Assembly (NCBI RefSeq): GCF_964021845.1 | Contig: NZ_CAXHZC010000011.1 | Location: forward strand, 1 to 64,000 | Origin: Arcticibacterium sp964021845 | GTDB lineage: Bacteria > Bacteroidota > Bacteroidia > Cytophagales > Spirosomataceae | Length of the DNA stretch: 64,000 nucleotides | Reading direction: 5' to 3' | Part shown: piece by piece, positions 26,184 to 34,827 of the stretch | Layout: each line of letters begins with the position of its first letter | How positions within the stretch are numbered: position 1 is the stretch's first letter | Position numbers and translations under genes: made by a program | The notes under the pieces: generated by a model | The model's input: only the letters and a program-made list of their open reading frames with translations | The model's database searches: none | Told to the model about the DNA's origin: nothing

Positions 26184-26461
26184 TGGCTCGTTCGCTAAAA
26201 AAAGGACCTTATATAGATTTTCGCCTTGAGAAAAAAGTAGTCGACATGGCTGCCTCAGGTAAGAAGTCAGTAATAAAGACATGGTCTAGAAGATCAATGA
26301 TTTCGCCTGACTTTATCGGATTTACCTTCGCGGTACATAATGGAAACAAGTTTATTCCAGTTTATGTAACAGACAATATGGTAGGTCACAAATTAGGAGA
26401 ATTTGCTCCTACTAGAAACTTTAGAGGGCACATTAATAAAAAAGATAAAGGGCGTAGATAA
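26183..26461 (+). CDS. rpsS: 30S ribosomal protein S19
   Basis: Protein of 92 residues, starting MARSLKKGPYIDFRLEKKV and ending GEFAPTRNFRGHI plus a basic tail. It lies in the head of the 30S subunit and pairs with S13. Its ATG shares a base with the rplB stop. Confidence 0.97.
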   Translation: MARSLKKGPYIDFRLEKKVVDMAASGKKSVIKTWSRRSMISPDFIGFTFAVHNGNKFIPVYVTDNMVGHKLGEFAPTRNFRGHINKKDKGRR

Positions 26462-26501
26462 TAAGGAGAAATTCTTAACGCTTGGGTAAAATAATATAAA
26501 A

Positions 26502-26891
26502 ATGGAAGCAGTAGCAAAACTTAACAATTTTCCAACCTCACCTCGTAAAGCCAGATTGGTAGCGGATCTTATTAGAGGAAAGAAAGTTAGTCAAGCACTT
26601 GGAATTCTAAGCCACCAGCCTCAGGCTGCAGCACCAATACTTAAGAAAGTATTAATGTCGGCGGTTGCTAATTGGCAAGAAAAAAACACAGAGATTACTA
26701 TTGATGATGCAGAATTGGTAGTTAAAACTATTTTTGTGGATAGCGGTAGAATGCTAAAGAGATTGAGACCTGCCCCTCAAGGTAGAGCTCACAGAATTAG
26801 AAAACGTTCTCATCACGTGACTTTGGTTGTTGACAATGTGGCAACACCAGTAGAAGCCCCAGCTGAGGAAGAAGTAAAAACAGAGGAATAA
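26502..26891 (+). CDS. rplV: 50S ribosomal protein L22
   Basis: Protein of 129 residues. The beta-hairpin that lines the exit tunnel is present (RMLKRLRPAPQGRAHRIRKR). A C-terminal acidic tail (VEAPAEEEVKTEE) is added beyond the usual 110 residues; such tails are common in this phylum. Confidence 0.96.
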   Translation: MEAVAKLNNFPTSPRKARLVADLIRGKKVSQALGILSHQPQAAAPILKKVLMSAVANWQEKNTEITIDDAELVVKTIFVDSGRMLKRLRPAPQGRAHRIRKRSHHVTLVVDNVATPVEAPAEEEVKTEE

Positions 26892-26924
26892 TTTATACCC
26901 CGAAATTAATTTAGATTACAAAAC

Positions 26925-27686
26925 ATGGGACAAAAAGTAAATCCTATAGGTCTTAGACTTGGTTACATCAAAGGATGGGACTCTAGCTGGTATGGTGGAA
27001 AGAACTTTTCAGACAAGCTAGTAGAGGACAACAAAATAAGAAAGTACATCAAAGCCCGTATTCAAAAGGGTTCGATATCTAAAGTTGTTATCGAGAGAAC
27101 ACTTAAAAGGATTACGTTAACGATTCATACGGCTAGACCAGGTGTTGTTATTGGTAAAGCAGGTGCGGAAGTTGACAAGTTAAGAGAAGAGCTTAAGAAA
27201 TTAACAGGAAAGGATATTCAAATAAATATTTTTGAAATCAAAAGACCTGAATTGGATGCAAAGTTGATTGGTGAAACTATTGCTCAACAGCTTAAAGCTA
27301 GAATTTCTTACAGAAGAGCAATGAAACAATCTATTCAATCTGCAAGTAGAGTAGGTGCTCAGGGTATAAAAATTAAACTTTCTGGTAGATTGGGTGGAGC
27401 TGAAATGGCGAGAACTGAAATGTACAAAGAAGGTAGAATACCTCTTCATACACTTAGAGCTGACATTGATTATGCAATCTCTGAAGCTCTTACAGTATAT
27501 GGTATTATCGGAATCAAAGTTTGGGTATTCAAAGGCGAGGTTTACGGTAAGAGAGACTTGACACCAAGTGGTGCTATCGAAGAAAGTAAAGAAAGTGGAA
27601 GAGGAAACGATAGAGGCCGAGGTAGAAAAGACGGAGGAAGAGGTAGAAGAGGCGGAGACGCAGGTGGAAATAGAAATAGAAGATAA
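26925..27686 (+). CDS. rpsC: 30S ribosomal protein S3
   Basis: Protein of 253 residues with the KH domain (HTARPGVVIGKAGAEVDKLR) and the S3 C-terminal domain (GRLGGAEMARTEMYKEGRIP). The final 30 residues are a glycine- and arginine-rich tail (GRGNDRGRGRKDGGRGRRGG), longer than in E. coli S3. Confidence 0.97.
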   Translation: MGQKVNPIGLRLGYIKGWDSSWYGGKNFSDKLVEDNKIRKYIKARIQKGSISKVVIERTLKRITLTIHTARPGVVIGKAGAEVDKLREELKKLTGKDIQINIFEIKRPELDAKLIGETIAQQLKARISYRRAMKQSIQSASRVGAQGIKIKLSGRLGGAEMARTEMYKEGRIPLHTLRADIDYAISEALTVYGIIGIKVWVFKGEVYGKRDLTPSGAIEESKESGRGNDRGRGRKDGGRGRRGGDAGGNRNRR

Positions 27687-27718
27687 GAGGTATACACCTC
27701 AGATAAATACGAATAGTA

Positions 27719-28138
27719 ATGTTACAACCGAGAAGAACTAAGTTTCGTAAGCAGCAAAAAGGAAGAATAAAAGGTTTAGCCTCTAGAGGTCATCAAATAG
27801 CTTTTGGTTCATTCGCAATAAAGTCATTAGAGCCAGGTAGAATAACCTCTCGCCAGATTGAAGCTGCTCGTATTGCCGTTACACGTGCTATGAAGCGTGA
27901 AGGACAAGTGTGGATTAGAATTTTCCCTGATAAGCCTATTACAGCAAAGCCTCTTGAGGTTCGTATGGGTAAGGGTAAAGGAGCACCTGAGTATTGGGTG
28001 GCTAATATCTATCCAGGTACTGTTCTTTTTGAAGCAGGTGGAGTTTCTCTTGAAGTAGCTAAAGAAGCCCTTAGGTTGGCCGCTCAAAAGTTACCTATGA
28101 CAACGAAGTTTGTTGTTAGAAGAGATTATCAAGCTTAA
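27719..28138 (+). CDS. rplP: 50S ribosomal protein L16
   Basis: Protein of 139 residues: starts MLQPRRTKFRKQQKGRIKG and contains the tRNA-contacting GKGKGAPEYWVANIYPGTVL. It binds near the A site and is added late in 50S assembly. Confidence 0.97.
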   Translation: MLQPRRTKFRKQQKGRIKGLASRGHQIAFGSFAIKSLEPGRITSRQIEAARIAVTRAMKREGQVWIRIFPDKPITAKPLEVRMGKGKGAPEYWVANIYPGTVLFEAGGVSLEVAKEALRLAAQKLPMTTKFVVRRDYQA

Positions 28139-28187
28139 TTATAGATAAATATTTGGAGTCATTGATTCTAATATAAAAAAGACGAAG

Positions 28188-28370
28188 ATGAAAAAAGTAG
28201 ATTTGAAAGGTTTAAGTGCAGAGCAGTTAGCTCAGCAATTGACCGAGGAGAAACAAAGGTTGCAAAAGATGAAGTTTGCACACGCGATTACTCCTATTGA
28301 AAATCCAAGACGAATTACAGAGGTTAGAAAAGTGATAGCTAGGTTGTCAACTGAAATAGCTGCTAGATAA
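28188..28370 (+). CDS. rpmC: 50S ribosomal protein L29
   Basis: Protein of 60 residues, two helices as expected (LKGLSAEQLAQQLTEEKQRL and NPRRITEVRKVIARLSTEI). It lies beside L23 at the tunnel exit. Confidence 0.93.
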   Translation: MKKVDLKGLSAEQLAQQLTEEKQRLQKMKFAHAITPIENPRRITEVRKVIARLSTEIAAR

Positions 28371-28428
28371 TTCAATTAATAGTACAGAAGTAGGAATAAC
28401 GTGGTGGAACCACAAATCTGTTATCAAA

Positions 28429-28683
28429 ATGGAAAGAAAAGTTAGAAAAGAGCGTGTAGGAGTTGTGACAAGCAACAAAATGGACAAATCTGGTGTAATG
28501 CAGGTTGTTCGTAAAGTAAAGCATGCGAAGTATGGTAAGTTCATGCTCAAAACAAAGAAAATCATGTTTCATGATGAAAATGGTGAAGCCGGAATAGGTG
28601 ATACTGTTAAAATAATGGAAACAAGACCTTTGAGTAAATCAAAAAACTGGAGACTTATAGAAGTTCTTGAGAAAGCTAAATAA
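28429..28683 (+). CDS. rpsQ: 30S ribosomal protein S17
   Basis: Protein of 84 residues with the S17 signature GDTVKIMETRPLSKSKNWRL near the end and the start MERKVRKERVGVVTSNKMDK. It binds early to the 5' domain of 16S rRNA. Confidence 0.96.
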   Translation: MERKVRKERVGVVTSNKMDKSGVMQVVRKVKHAKYGKFMLKTKKIMFHDENGEAGIGDTVKIMETRPLSKSKNWRLIEVLEKAK

Positions 28684-28731
28684 GCTTCTTAATTATAGGT
28701 CTTTTTATAATAAAGTTTAAATAATAGAATA

Positions 28732-29100
28732 ATGTTACAGCAAGAATCAAGAGCGAATGTAGCTGATAATAGCGGTGCCAAAGAAGTATTAGTAATTCGC
28801 GTTTTAGGCGGTACTAAGAAAAGATATGCTGGTATTGGAGATAAGGTAGTAGTTACTGTGAAGCAGGCTCTATCATCTTCTAATATGAAGAAAGGTACAG
28901 TCTCTAGAGCGGTTGTGGTGAGAACCAAAAAGGAAGTAAGGCGTAAAGATGGTACTTACATTCGTTTTGAAGAGAATGCAGTAGTTCTTTTGACTAATAA
29001 TGATGAGCCAAGAGGAACTCGTATTTTCGGGCCGGTGGCACGTGAACTTCGTGAGAAGCAGTTTATGAAAATTGTTTCATTAGCACCAGAGGTTCTTTAA
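28732..29100 (+). CDS. rplN: 50S ribosomal protein L14
   Basis: Protein of 122 residues, the standard length: MLQQESRANVADNSGAKEVL at the start and GTRIFGPVARELREKQFMK near the end. It forms bridges to the small subunit. Confidence 0.97.
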   Translation: MLQQESRANVADNSGAKEVLVIRVLGGTKKRYAGIGDKVVVTVKQALSSSNMKKGTVSRAVVVRTKKEVRRKDGTYIRFEENAVVLLTNNDEPRGTRIFGPVARELREKQFMKIVSLAPEVL

Positions 29101-29137
29101 TAGGCTTTTGGATAATTAATTAGTAAAGAAAGAAATT

Positions 29138-29464
29138 ATGAGTACTCAGAAAAAACGTCATGTACGCACTGGAGATACAGTGAAAGTAATAGCGGGTAAT
29201 TCTAAAGGAAAAGAAGGCAAAGTTACTGAGGTAATTGTAGCTAAGGATAGAATTATAGTGGAAGGTGTCAACATGATAAAAAAACATGTTAAGCCAAACG
29301 CTCAAAACCCACAGGGTGAAATCCAGGAAACGGAAGGTACTATTCATATCAGTAATGTTATGGTAGTAGATCCTTCAAGTGGTGATGCTACTAGAACTGG
29401 AAGAAAACTTAACGAAAACGGAAAATTGCAACGCTTTGCAAAGTCAAGCGGCAAATTCATTTAA
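29138..29464 (+). CDS. rplX: 50S ribosomal protein L24
   Basis: Protein of 108 residues with the KOW motif (RTGDTVKVIAGNSKGKEGKV) and GVNMIKKHVKPNAQNPQGEI. It starts 50S assembly. Confidence 0.96.
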   Translation: MSTQKKRHVRTGDTVKVIAGNSKGKEGKVTEVIVAKDRIIVEGVNMIKKHVKPNAQNPQGEIQETEGTIHISNVMVVDPSSGDATRTGRKLNENGKLQRFAKSSGKFI

Positions 29465-29498
29465 AAGATAAACGTGGGTCGGAAATCCACATTTGAAA

Positions 29499-30056
29499 AT
29501 GGCAAGATTAAAAGAACAATACATTAAGGAGGTAGTACCTGCATTGAGAGAGAAATTCTCTTATAAGTCAATAATGCAAGTACCTAGTCTTAAGAAGATC
29601 GTAGTAAACAGAGGTGTTGGAGAAGCAACTGGTGATAAAAAACTAGTAGACTCTAGTGTTGAAGAATTAGGAATTATTACTGGTCAAAAGGCTGTACCTA
29701 CTTTGTCTAAGAAGGCGGTTTCTAACTTTAAGTTAAGAGAGAACATGCCAATTGGTGCTAAGGTAACTTTGCGTGGTGAAATCATGTATGAGTTCATGGA
29801 CAGGTTAACATCTGTAGCACTTCCAAGAGTAAGAGACTTTCAAGGAATAAGTGATAAAGGTTTTGACGGCAGAGGTAACTATACTTTTGGTGTAACAGAG
29901 CAAATTATTTTTCCAGAAATTTCAATTGATAAAATTGCGAAAATTCAAGGTATGGACATCACTTTCGTGACTACTGCTGTAACGGATGCAGAAAGCTACG
30001 AATTACTTAAAGCTTTGGGTATGCCTTTCGCAAGTTCTAAAAAAAGTAATAATTAA
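29499..30056 (+). CDS. rplE: 50S ribosomal protein L5
   Basis: Protein of 185 residues, counted from the ATG at 29499 (a TTG two codons earlier is in frame). The conserved YTFGVTEQIIFPEISIDK and KKAVSNFKLRENMPIGAKVT are present. It binds 5S rRNA and contacts P-site tRNA. Confidence 0.97.
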   Translation: MARLKEQYIKEVVPALREKFSYKSIMQVPSLKKIVVNRGVGEATGDKKLVDSSVEELGIITGQKAVPTLSKKAVSNFKLRENMPIGAKVTLRGEIMYEFMDRLTSVALPRVRDFQGISDKGFDGRGNYTFGVTEQIIFPEISIDKIAKIQGMDITFVTTAVTDAESYELLKALGMPFASSKKSNN

Positions 30057-30068
30057 TTTCTATCAAAG

Positions 30069-30338
30069 ATGGCAAGAGAGGCAATAAAAGCAAGAGAGCG
30101 TAAAAGAGAGAAACTAGTAGCACGTTATGCAGATAAGAGAGCTGCTTTAAAAGCTGCTGGAGATTGGAAAGGTTTAGATGCCCTTCCTAAGAACTCTTCA
30201 CCGGTTCGTCTGCATAACAGATGTAAGTTAACTGGAAGACCAAAAGGATATATGCGTAAGTTTGGAATAAACCGTGTGACCTTTAGAGAAATGGCCAGTG
30301 CTGGTCTTATACCTGGAGTTACAAAAGCTTCTTGGTAA
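30069..30338 (+). CDS. rpsN: 30S ribosomal protein S14, zinc-free form
   Basis: Protein of 89 residues, the long form without the four zinc cysteines (only one Cys, in LHNRCKLTGRPKGYMRKFG). It ends VTKASW, as S14 proteins do. Unlike short zinc-binding copies, it is expected to work regardless of zinc supply. Confidence 0.97.
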   Translation: MAREAIKARERKREKLVARYADKRAALKAAGDWKGLDALPKNSSPVRLHNRCKLTGRPKGYMRKFGINRVTFREMASAGLIPGVTKASW

Positions 30339-30341
30339 AAA

Positions 30342-30372
30342 TTTGGAATTAATTTAGAAATAACTATCTTTG
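30342..30372 (+). promoter_or_regulatory. Internal promoter before rpsH (TTTG-N19-TATCTTTG)
   Basis: TTTG at 30342-30345 and TATCTTTG at 30365-30372 are 19 bases apart, an exact match to the Bacteroidota consensus. It begins in the four-base neighbourhood after the rpsN stop and can start transcription of rpsH through rplQ independently. Confidence 0.7.
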
Positions 30373-30373
30373 C

Positions 30374-30416
30374 AGCCCAATTGAGAAAGTCACGCCTGTG
30401 ATACTCCTCAATGTTG
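30374..30416 (+). promoter_or_regulatory. Structured leader of the rpsH transcript
   Basis: The 76 bases between the promoter and rpsH fold into an outer stem (AGCC.AA.TTGAG with CTCAA.TT.GGCT) and an inner TCAC-GCCT-GTGA hairpin. In E. coli S8 represses the spc transcript by binding mRNA; a role of this kind is possible here but rests on position and structure only. Confidence 0.4.
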
Positions 30417-30448
30417 GCTAAGGTATCCTATAATATATATTAAAAAGA

Positions 30449-30850
30449 ATGGTAACAACGGATCCAATAGCAGATTATCTAACTAGGATTAGAAATGCTA
30501 TAAGTGCGAGACATAGAGTAGTTGATATTCCTGCTTCAAACATGAAGAAGGAAATCACTAAAGTACTTTATGACAAAGGATATATTCAGAGCTATAAATT
30601 TGAAGATTTAGGTCCTCAGGGTCAAATCAAAATAGCTTTAAAATATAACTCACAAACTAAAGAATCTGCAATAGTTGATTTAAGAAGGGCTTCTAAGCCA
30701 GGTTTGAGGAAATATGCGAAAGCGTCTTCTCTTCCAAGAGTTTTAAATGGACTAGGAATTGCAGTAATGTCAACTTCTCAAGGTATAATAACCGACAAGG
30801 AGGCTCGTACATTAAATATTGGTGGAGAGGTACTTTGTTATATCTACTAA
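30449..30850 (+). CDS. rpsH: 30S ribosomal protein S8
   Basis: Protein of 133 residues: MVTTDPIADYLTRIRNAI at the start and GIAVMSTSQGIITDKEAR near the end. It binds the central domain of 16S rRNA and in E. coli is the repressor of this operon. It is the first gene after the strongest internal promoter. Confidence 0.97.
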   Translation: MVTTDPIADYLTRIRNAISARHRVVDIPASNMKKEITKVLYDKGYIQSYKFEDLGPQGQIKIALKYNSQTKESAIVDLRRASKPGLRKYAKASSLPRVLNGLGIAVMSTSQGIITDKEARTLNIGGEVLCYIY

Positions 30851-30899
30851 TAATAACTTAAAGTTGACCGCTTAGAAATAAGCCTTAAACAAAACAATA

Positions 30900-31457
30900 A
30901 TGTCAAGAATTGGAAACAAATTAGTAGTAATCCCGGCTGGGGTTACTGTATCAGTAAGCAACGATAATGTTGTTACTGCAAAAGGTCCTAAGGGCGAGCT
31001 TACTCAGGCTATTGATAAGGATATGACTATCTCTATCGAAGGTTCAGAGTTAAAAGTGGTTCGTCCATCAGAACAAAAGAGACACAAAGCTCTTCATGGT
31101 CTTTCAAGATCACTTATCAATAATTTAATTGTAGGTGTATCTGAAGGTTTCAAGAAAGAATTAGAATTAGTAGGGGTTGGATACAAGGCTACTAATAATG
31201 GAAATATTCTTGATTTATCTTTAGGTTACTCTCACAATATTTATTTCGTTGTTCCTTCCGAAATTAAAGTATCCACCGAAATGGTTAAGGGTAAGAGCCC
31301 GATGGTTACTTTTGAAGGTTGCGATAAGCAGTTGCTTGGTTTGGTTGCTGCCAAATTAAGAGGCCTTAGGAAAATTGAACCTTACAAAGGTAAAGGTGTT
31401 CGTTTTGTTGGAGAACAAATACGTAGAAAAGCAGGTAAGACAGCTGCTAAGAAATAA
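30900..31457 (+). CDS. rplF: 50S ribosomal protein L6
   Basis: Protein of 185 residues with the two L6 repeats; MSRIGNKLVVIPAGVTVSV begins it and the signature RKIEPYKGKGVRFVGEQIRR is near the end. Confidence 0.97.
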   Translation: MSRIGNKLVVIPAGVTVSVSNDNVVTAKGPKGELTQAIDKDMTISIEGSELKVVRPSEQKRHKALHGLSRSLINNLIVGVSEGFKKELELVGVGYKATNNGNILDLSLGYSHNIYFVVPSEIKVSTEMVKGKSPMVTFEGCDKQLLGLVAAKLRGLRKIEPYKGKGVRFVGEQIRRKAGKTAAKK

Positions 31458-31487
31458 ATTATTGAATAACGATTTAAAAAGAATATA

Positions 31488-31835
31488 ATGTCAACTTTTA
31501 GAACGAAAAGAAGGCAAAGGATTAAGTGGAGTATCAGAAGAAAGGTTAACGGCACAGCCGAAAGACCAAGATTATCTGTATTCCGTTCCAATAAAGATAT
31601 TTACGCTCAATTAATTGATGATGTAAAAGGTCAAACATTAGCAGCCGCTTCGGCAAAGAGCTTAGGTTTGAGTGGTCTTAACCTTGAGAATGCCAAAAAA
31701 GTAGGAGAAGGCTTAGCCAAAGTGGCAGTTGAAAATGGAATATCAGCTTGTGTTTTTGATAGAGGCGGATATTTGTATCACGGTAACGTTAAAGCTTTAG
31801 CTGACGGAGCCAGAGCTGGTGGCCTTAATTTTTAA
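31488..31835 (+). CDS. rplR: 50S ribosomal protein L18
   Basis: Protein of 115 residues, beginning MSTFRTKRRQRIKWSIRRKV and ending GARAGGLNF. It binds 5S rRNA together with L5. Confidence 0.96.
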   Translation: MSTFRTKRRQRIKWSIRRKVNGTAERPRLSVFRSNKDIYAQLIDDVKGQTLAAASAKSLGLSGLNLENAKKVGEGLAKVAVENGISACVFDRGGYLYHGNVKALADGARAGGLNF

Positions 31836-31853
31836 TATCAGAACTATATCATA

Positions 31854-32360
31854 ATGAGCAAAGGAGTAAAAGTAAACGAGTCAGAGCTTAAAGAGAAAGT
31901 AGTTGCGATTAACCGTGTAGCCAAAGTGGTTAAGGGTGGTCGTAGATTTAGTTTCTCAGCGATTGTTGTTTTAGGCGACGGCGAAGGTTCTGTTGGACAA
32001 GGTTTAGGAAAAGCTAATGAAGTAGTAGATGCTATTTCTAAAGCAATGGATGACGCCAGAAAAAACATGGTGAAAGTTCCTATAGTGAATGATACTGTGC
32101 CTCACGAGATGCACGGAAAATATTCAGGTGGATATGTTTTCGTTAAACCTGCAGCACCTGGAACAGGAGTAATTGCTGGTGGTGCGATGCGTGCGGTACT
32201 TGAAGCAGCTGGTATTCATAATGTACTAGCTAAATCAAAAGGTTCGTCTAATCCTCATAACGTGGTAAAGGCAACTATTGCGGCACTTCAAAAAATGAGA
32301 GCACCTCATGAAGTAGCAATACAGAGAAGAGTTAAACTGAGCAAAGTTTACAACGGATAA
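31854..32360 (+). CDS. rpsE: 30S ribosomal protein S5
   Basis: Protein of 168 residues. The double-stranded-RNA-binding N-terminal domain (EKVVAINRVAKVVKGGRRF) and C-terminal SSNPHNVVKATIAALQKM are typical. S5 takes part in decoding accuracy. Confidence 0.97.
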   Translation: MSKGVKVNESELKEKVVAINRVAKVVKGGRRFSFSAIVVLGDGEGSVGQGLGKANEVVDAISKAMDDARKNMVKVPIVNDTVPHEMHGKYSGGYVFVKPAAPGTGVIAGGAMRAVLEAAGIHNVLAKSKGSSNPHNVVKATIAALQKMRAPHEVAIQRRVKLSKVYNG

Positions 32361-32387
32361 TTAGAATTTATTTTAATAGAAAATAAA

Positions 32388-32564
32388 ATGGCAAGCGTAA
32401 AAATCACTCAGATTAAGAGTACAATTGATAGACCTAAAAGACAAAAGCTTACTATTCAAGCTTTAGGATTAGGGAAAATGAATCGCACGGTTGAAGTAGA
32501 GTTAAATCCAGCTATTCAAGGCATGATTAACAAAGTTCAACATTTAGTAAGAGTAGAGAAATAA
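32388..32564 (+). CDS. rpmD: 50S ribosomal protein L30
   Basis: Small gene of 58 residues between rpsE and rplO. It reads MASVKITQIKSTIDRPKRQK and ends with NKVQHLVRVEK, the usual L30 pattern, including the GLGKMNRTVEVE stretch. Many bacteria lack L30 or vary it, but this copy is complete. Confidence 0.95.
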   Translation: MASVKITQIKSTIDRPKRQKLTIQALGLGKMNRTVEVELNPAIQGMINKVQHLVRVEK

Positions 32565-32612
32565 TAGGGCAAACCGAGTAACTCTTTTTAGGGTTGCGTA
32601 AAGAATTTTAAA

Positions 32613-33476
32613 ATGATAAAATTAGAAAATTTAAAACCTGCTAAAGGTGCTGTTAAACAAAACAGCAGAGTAGGTAGAGGCCAAGGTTCTGGTGGCGGTG
32701 GAACTGCTAAAAGAGGTCACAATGGAGCTAAGTCTCGTTCTGGGTATTCTCAGAAAAGAGGTTTTGAAGGTGGACAGATGCCTCTTCAAAGAAGAGTTCC
32801 AAAATTTGGTTTCAATAACATTAATAGAGTAGCTTATAAGGCTATCAACTTAGACTCTTTGCAGAGTTTAGCAGATAGTACAGGAGCTAAGTCTATTGAT
32901 CTAGGCTTGTTATATAATACTGGTCAGATTCAAAAGTCTGATGTTGTTAAGATTTTAGGTAGAGGGGAGCTTACTGCTTCTTTAGAAGTTAAAGTAAATG
33001 CTTTCTCTAAGTCTGCAATTGCAGCAATTGAAAAGGCAGGAGGTTCGGCCGTTGTAGATGGTACTTTTAATCCAGAAGCTACTATTAGTTTAAAAGGGAA
33101 AAAACTAGGAGCAGCGGTAGCAGCCGAGGTTACACCAAAGAAAGAATCGAAAAAAACTGCTACGATAAAAGTGGTAGAAGAAAAAGCTCCAAAAAAGGCA
33201 ACTGCTAAGAAATCAGCTAAAGGTGATGATTTAAAGAAAGTTGAAGGAATTGGACCGAAAATAGCAGAATTGCTTTCTACGGGAGGATTCGATACCTTTG
33301 CGAAATTATCAGAAGCTAATGTTGACGATTTGCAAAACATTTTAAATGAAGCAGGTTCAAGATACGCCTCTCATAATCCAACTACTTGGCCTGAGCAAGC
33401 AGCTTTAGCAGCAGCAGACAAGTGGGAAGAATTGAAAGAATTACAAGATAAATTGAACGGCGGAAGGCCAGAATAA
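32613..33476 (+). CDS. rplO: 50S ribosomal protein L15 with an added C-terminal helix-hairpin-helix domain
   Basis: Protein of 287 residues, almost twice the normal L15. Residues 1-148 are ordinary L15 (GRGQGSGGGGTAKRGHNG, GFEGGQMPLQRRVPKFGF). A lysine- and alanine-rich linker follows (about 160-203). The last 80 residues hold a helix-hairpin-helix motif (VEGIGPKIAELL, about 210-221) with the text TTWPEQAALAAADKWEELK, a module known in other Bacteroidota proteins. The fused domain could bind rRNA or DNA; its function is unknown. The reading frame is continuous, so this is not a sequencing error. Confidence 0.93.
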   Translation: MIKLENLKPAKGAVKQNSRVGRGQGSGGGGTAKRGHNGAKSRSGYSQKRGFEGGQMPLQRRVPKFGFNNINRVAYKAINLDSLQSLADSTGAKSIDLGLLYNTGQIQKSDVVKILGRGELTASLEVKVNAFSKSAIAAIEKAGGSAVVDGTFNPEATISLKGKKLGAAVAAEVTPKKESKKTATIKVVEEKAPKKATAKKSAKGDDLKKVEGIGPKIAELLSTGGFDTFAKLSEANVDDLQNILNEAGSRYASHNPTTWPEQAALAAADKWEELKELQDKLNGGRPE

Positions 33477-33494
33477 GCTAGCAAGTACTTTGCA

Positions 33495-34820
33495 ATGAAT
33501 AAACTTATAACCACTCTTAAGAATATTTGGTCCATTGAGGAATTAAGAAATAGAATTCTTAATACGATAATGATTATCGTGATTTTCAGAATTGGGTCAT
33601 TTATTGTGTTACCTGGTGTAGATCCTTCAAGATTGCAGGATCTAACCGGCGGGAATGGATTATTGGGATTGCTTGATACTTTGGTTGGAGGTGCATTTAG
33701 TAATGCCTCCATCATGGCTTTAGGTATTATGCCTTATATATCTGCTTCTATTGCAATACAATTAATGGGGCTTGCATTGCCTTATTTTAGTAAACTGCAA
33801 AAAGAAGGAGAGTCTGGAAGAAAGAAGATAAATCAAATAACTCGTTGGTTGACTATTGCTGTAACGGCAATGCAAGGTTTTACATACCTAAGAACTACGA
33901 TACCTACTGAAGCGATTACAGTAAGTCAAGGTTTATTTTATTTCTCATCTGTTATTATGCTTGTAGCTGGTACAATGATGTGCGTTTGGCTAGGTGAAAG
34001 AATGACAGAGAAAGGTGTGGGTAACGGAATCTCAATGATTATCATGATTGGTATCATTTCTAGATTGCCAGCAGGTTTAGTTCAAGAATTTAGTGCTAGA
34101 GCTAATGGTGGTCAGATTTTGTTCTTCATTATTGAAATGATTATTCTCTTCTTGGTTGTAGTGTTTGCTGTAGCAGTAACACAAGCAGTAAGAAGAGTTC
34201 CAGTTCAATATGCTAAGCAGATAGTAGGAAATAAGATGGTGTCGGGTCAGAGACAATATTTACCTTTAAAAGTGAATATCTCTGGAGTTATGCCTATTAT
34301 TTTCGGTCAAGCATTAATGTTTGTACCTGCAGCATTAGCTAGTGCCTTTGCTGAGAAAAGTGATTTTTGGGCAAACATTCAAACTGTTTTCTCTGACTTT
34401 ACATCTTGGCAATACAATGCTCTTTATGCATTCTTAATTATTGCTTTTACTTTCTTTTATACTGCTATCACGATTAATCCTAATCAGATGGCAGATGATA
34501 TGAAGAGAGGAGGAGGATTTATTCCAGGTGTTAAGCCGGGGGTAAACACTGCTAATTATATAGCAGCAATTTTAGATAGAATAACTTTACCGGGTTCTAT
34601 ATTATTAGCAGCTATTGCAGTATTTCCTGCTGTTGCTAGTTTGTTTGGCGTAAGTAATGTTTTCGCTCAATTTTTTGGAGGAACGTCTTTACTTATCCTA
34701 GTAGGTGTAGTTTTAGATACACTACAGCAAATTGAGAGTTATTTATTAATGAAGAGATATGAGGGTTTAATGCAATCAGGACGTCTACAAAATAGACAAA
34801 CTGGTGTAGTCTCTCAATAA
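33495..34820 (+). CDS. secY: Protein translocase subunit SecY
   Basis: Protein of 441 residues with ten membrane spans, the pore of the Sec translocon. Recognisable are GIMPYISASIAIQLM (plug and second span), MTEKGVGNGISMIIM, the cytoplasmic loop VTQAVRRVPVQYAKQ and NPNQMADDMKRGGGFIPGV. It lies 18 bases after rplO, as usual inside the ribosomal cluster. Confidence 0.97.
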   Translation: MNKLITTLKNIWSIEELRNRILNTIMIIVIFRIGSFIVLPGVDPSRLQDLTGGNGLLGLLDTLVGGAFSNASIMALGIMPYISASIAIQLMGLALPYFSKLQKEGESGRKKINQITRWLTIAVTAMQGFTYLRTTIPTEAITVSQGLFYFSSVIMLVAGTMMCVWLGERMTEKGVGNGISMIIMIGIISRLPAGLVQEFSARANGGQILFFIIEMIILFLVVVFAVAVTQAVRRVPVQYAKQIVGNKMVSGQRQYLPLKVNISGVMPIIFGQALMFVPAALASAFAEKSDFWANIQTVFSDFTSWQYNALYAFLIIAFTFFYTAITINPNQMADDMKRGGGFIPGVKPGVNTANYIAAILDRITLPGSILLAAIAVFPAVASLFGVSNVFAQFFGGTSLLILVGVVLDTLQQIESYLLMKRYEGLMQSGRLQNRQTGVVSQ

Positions 34821-34827
34821 GGAATAA

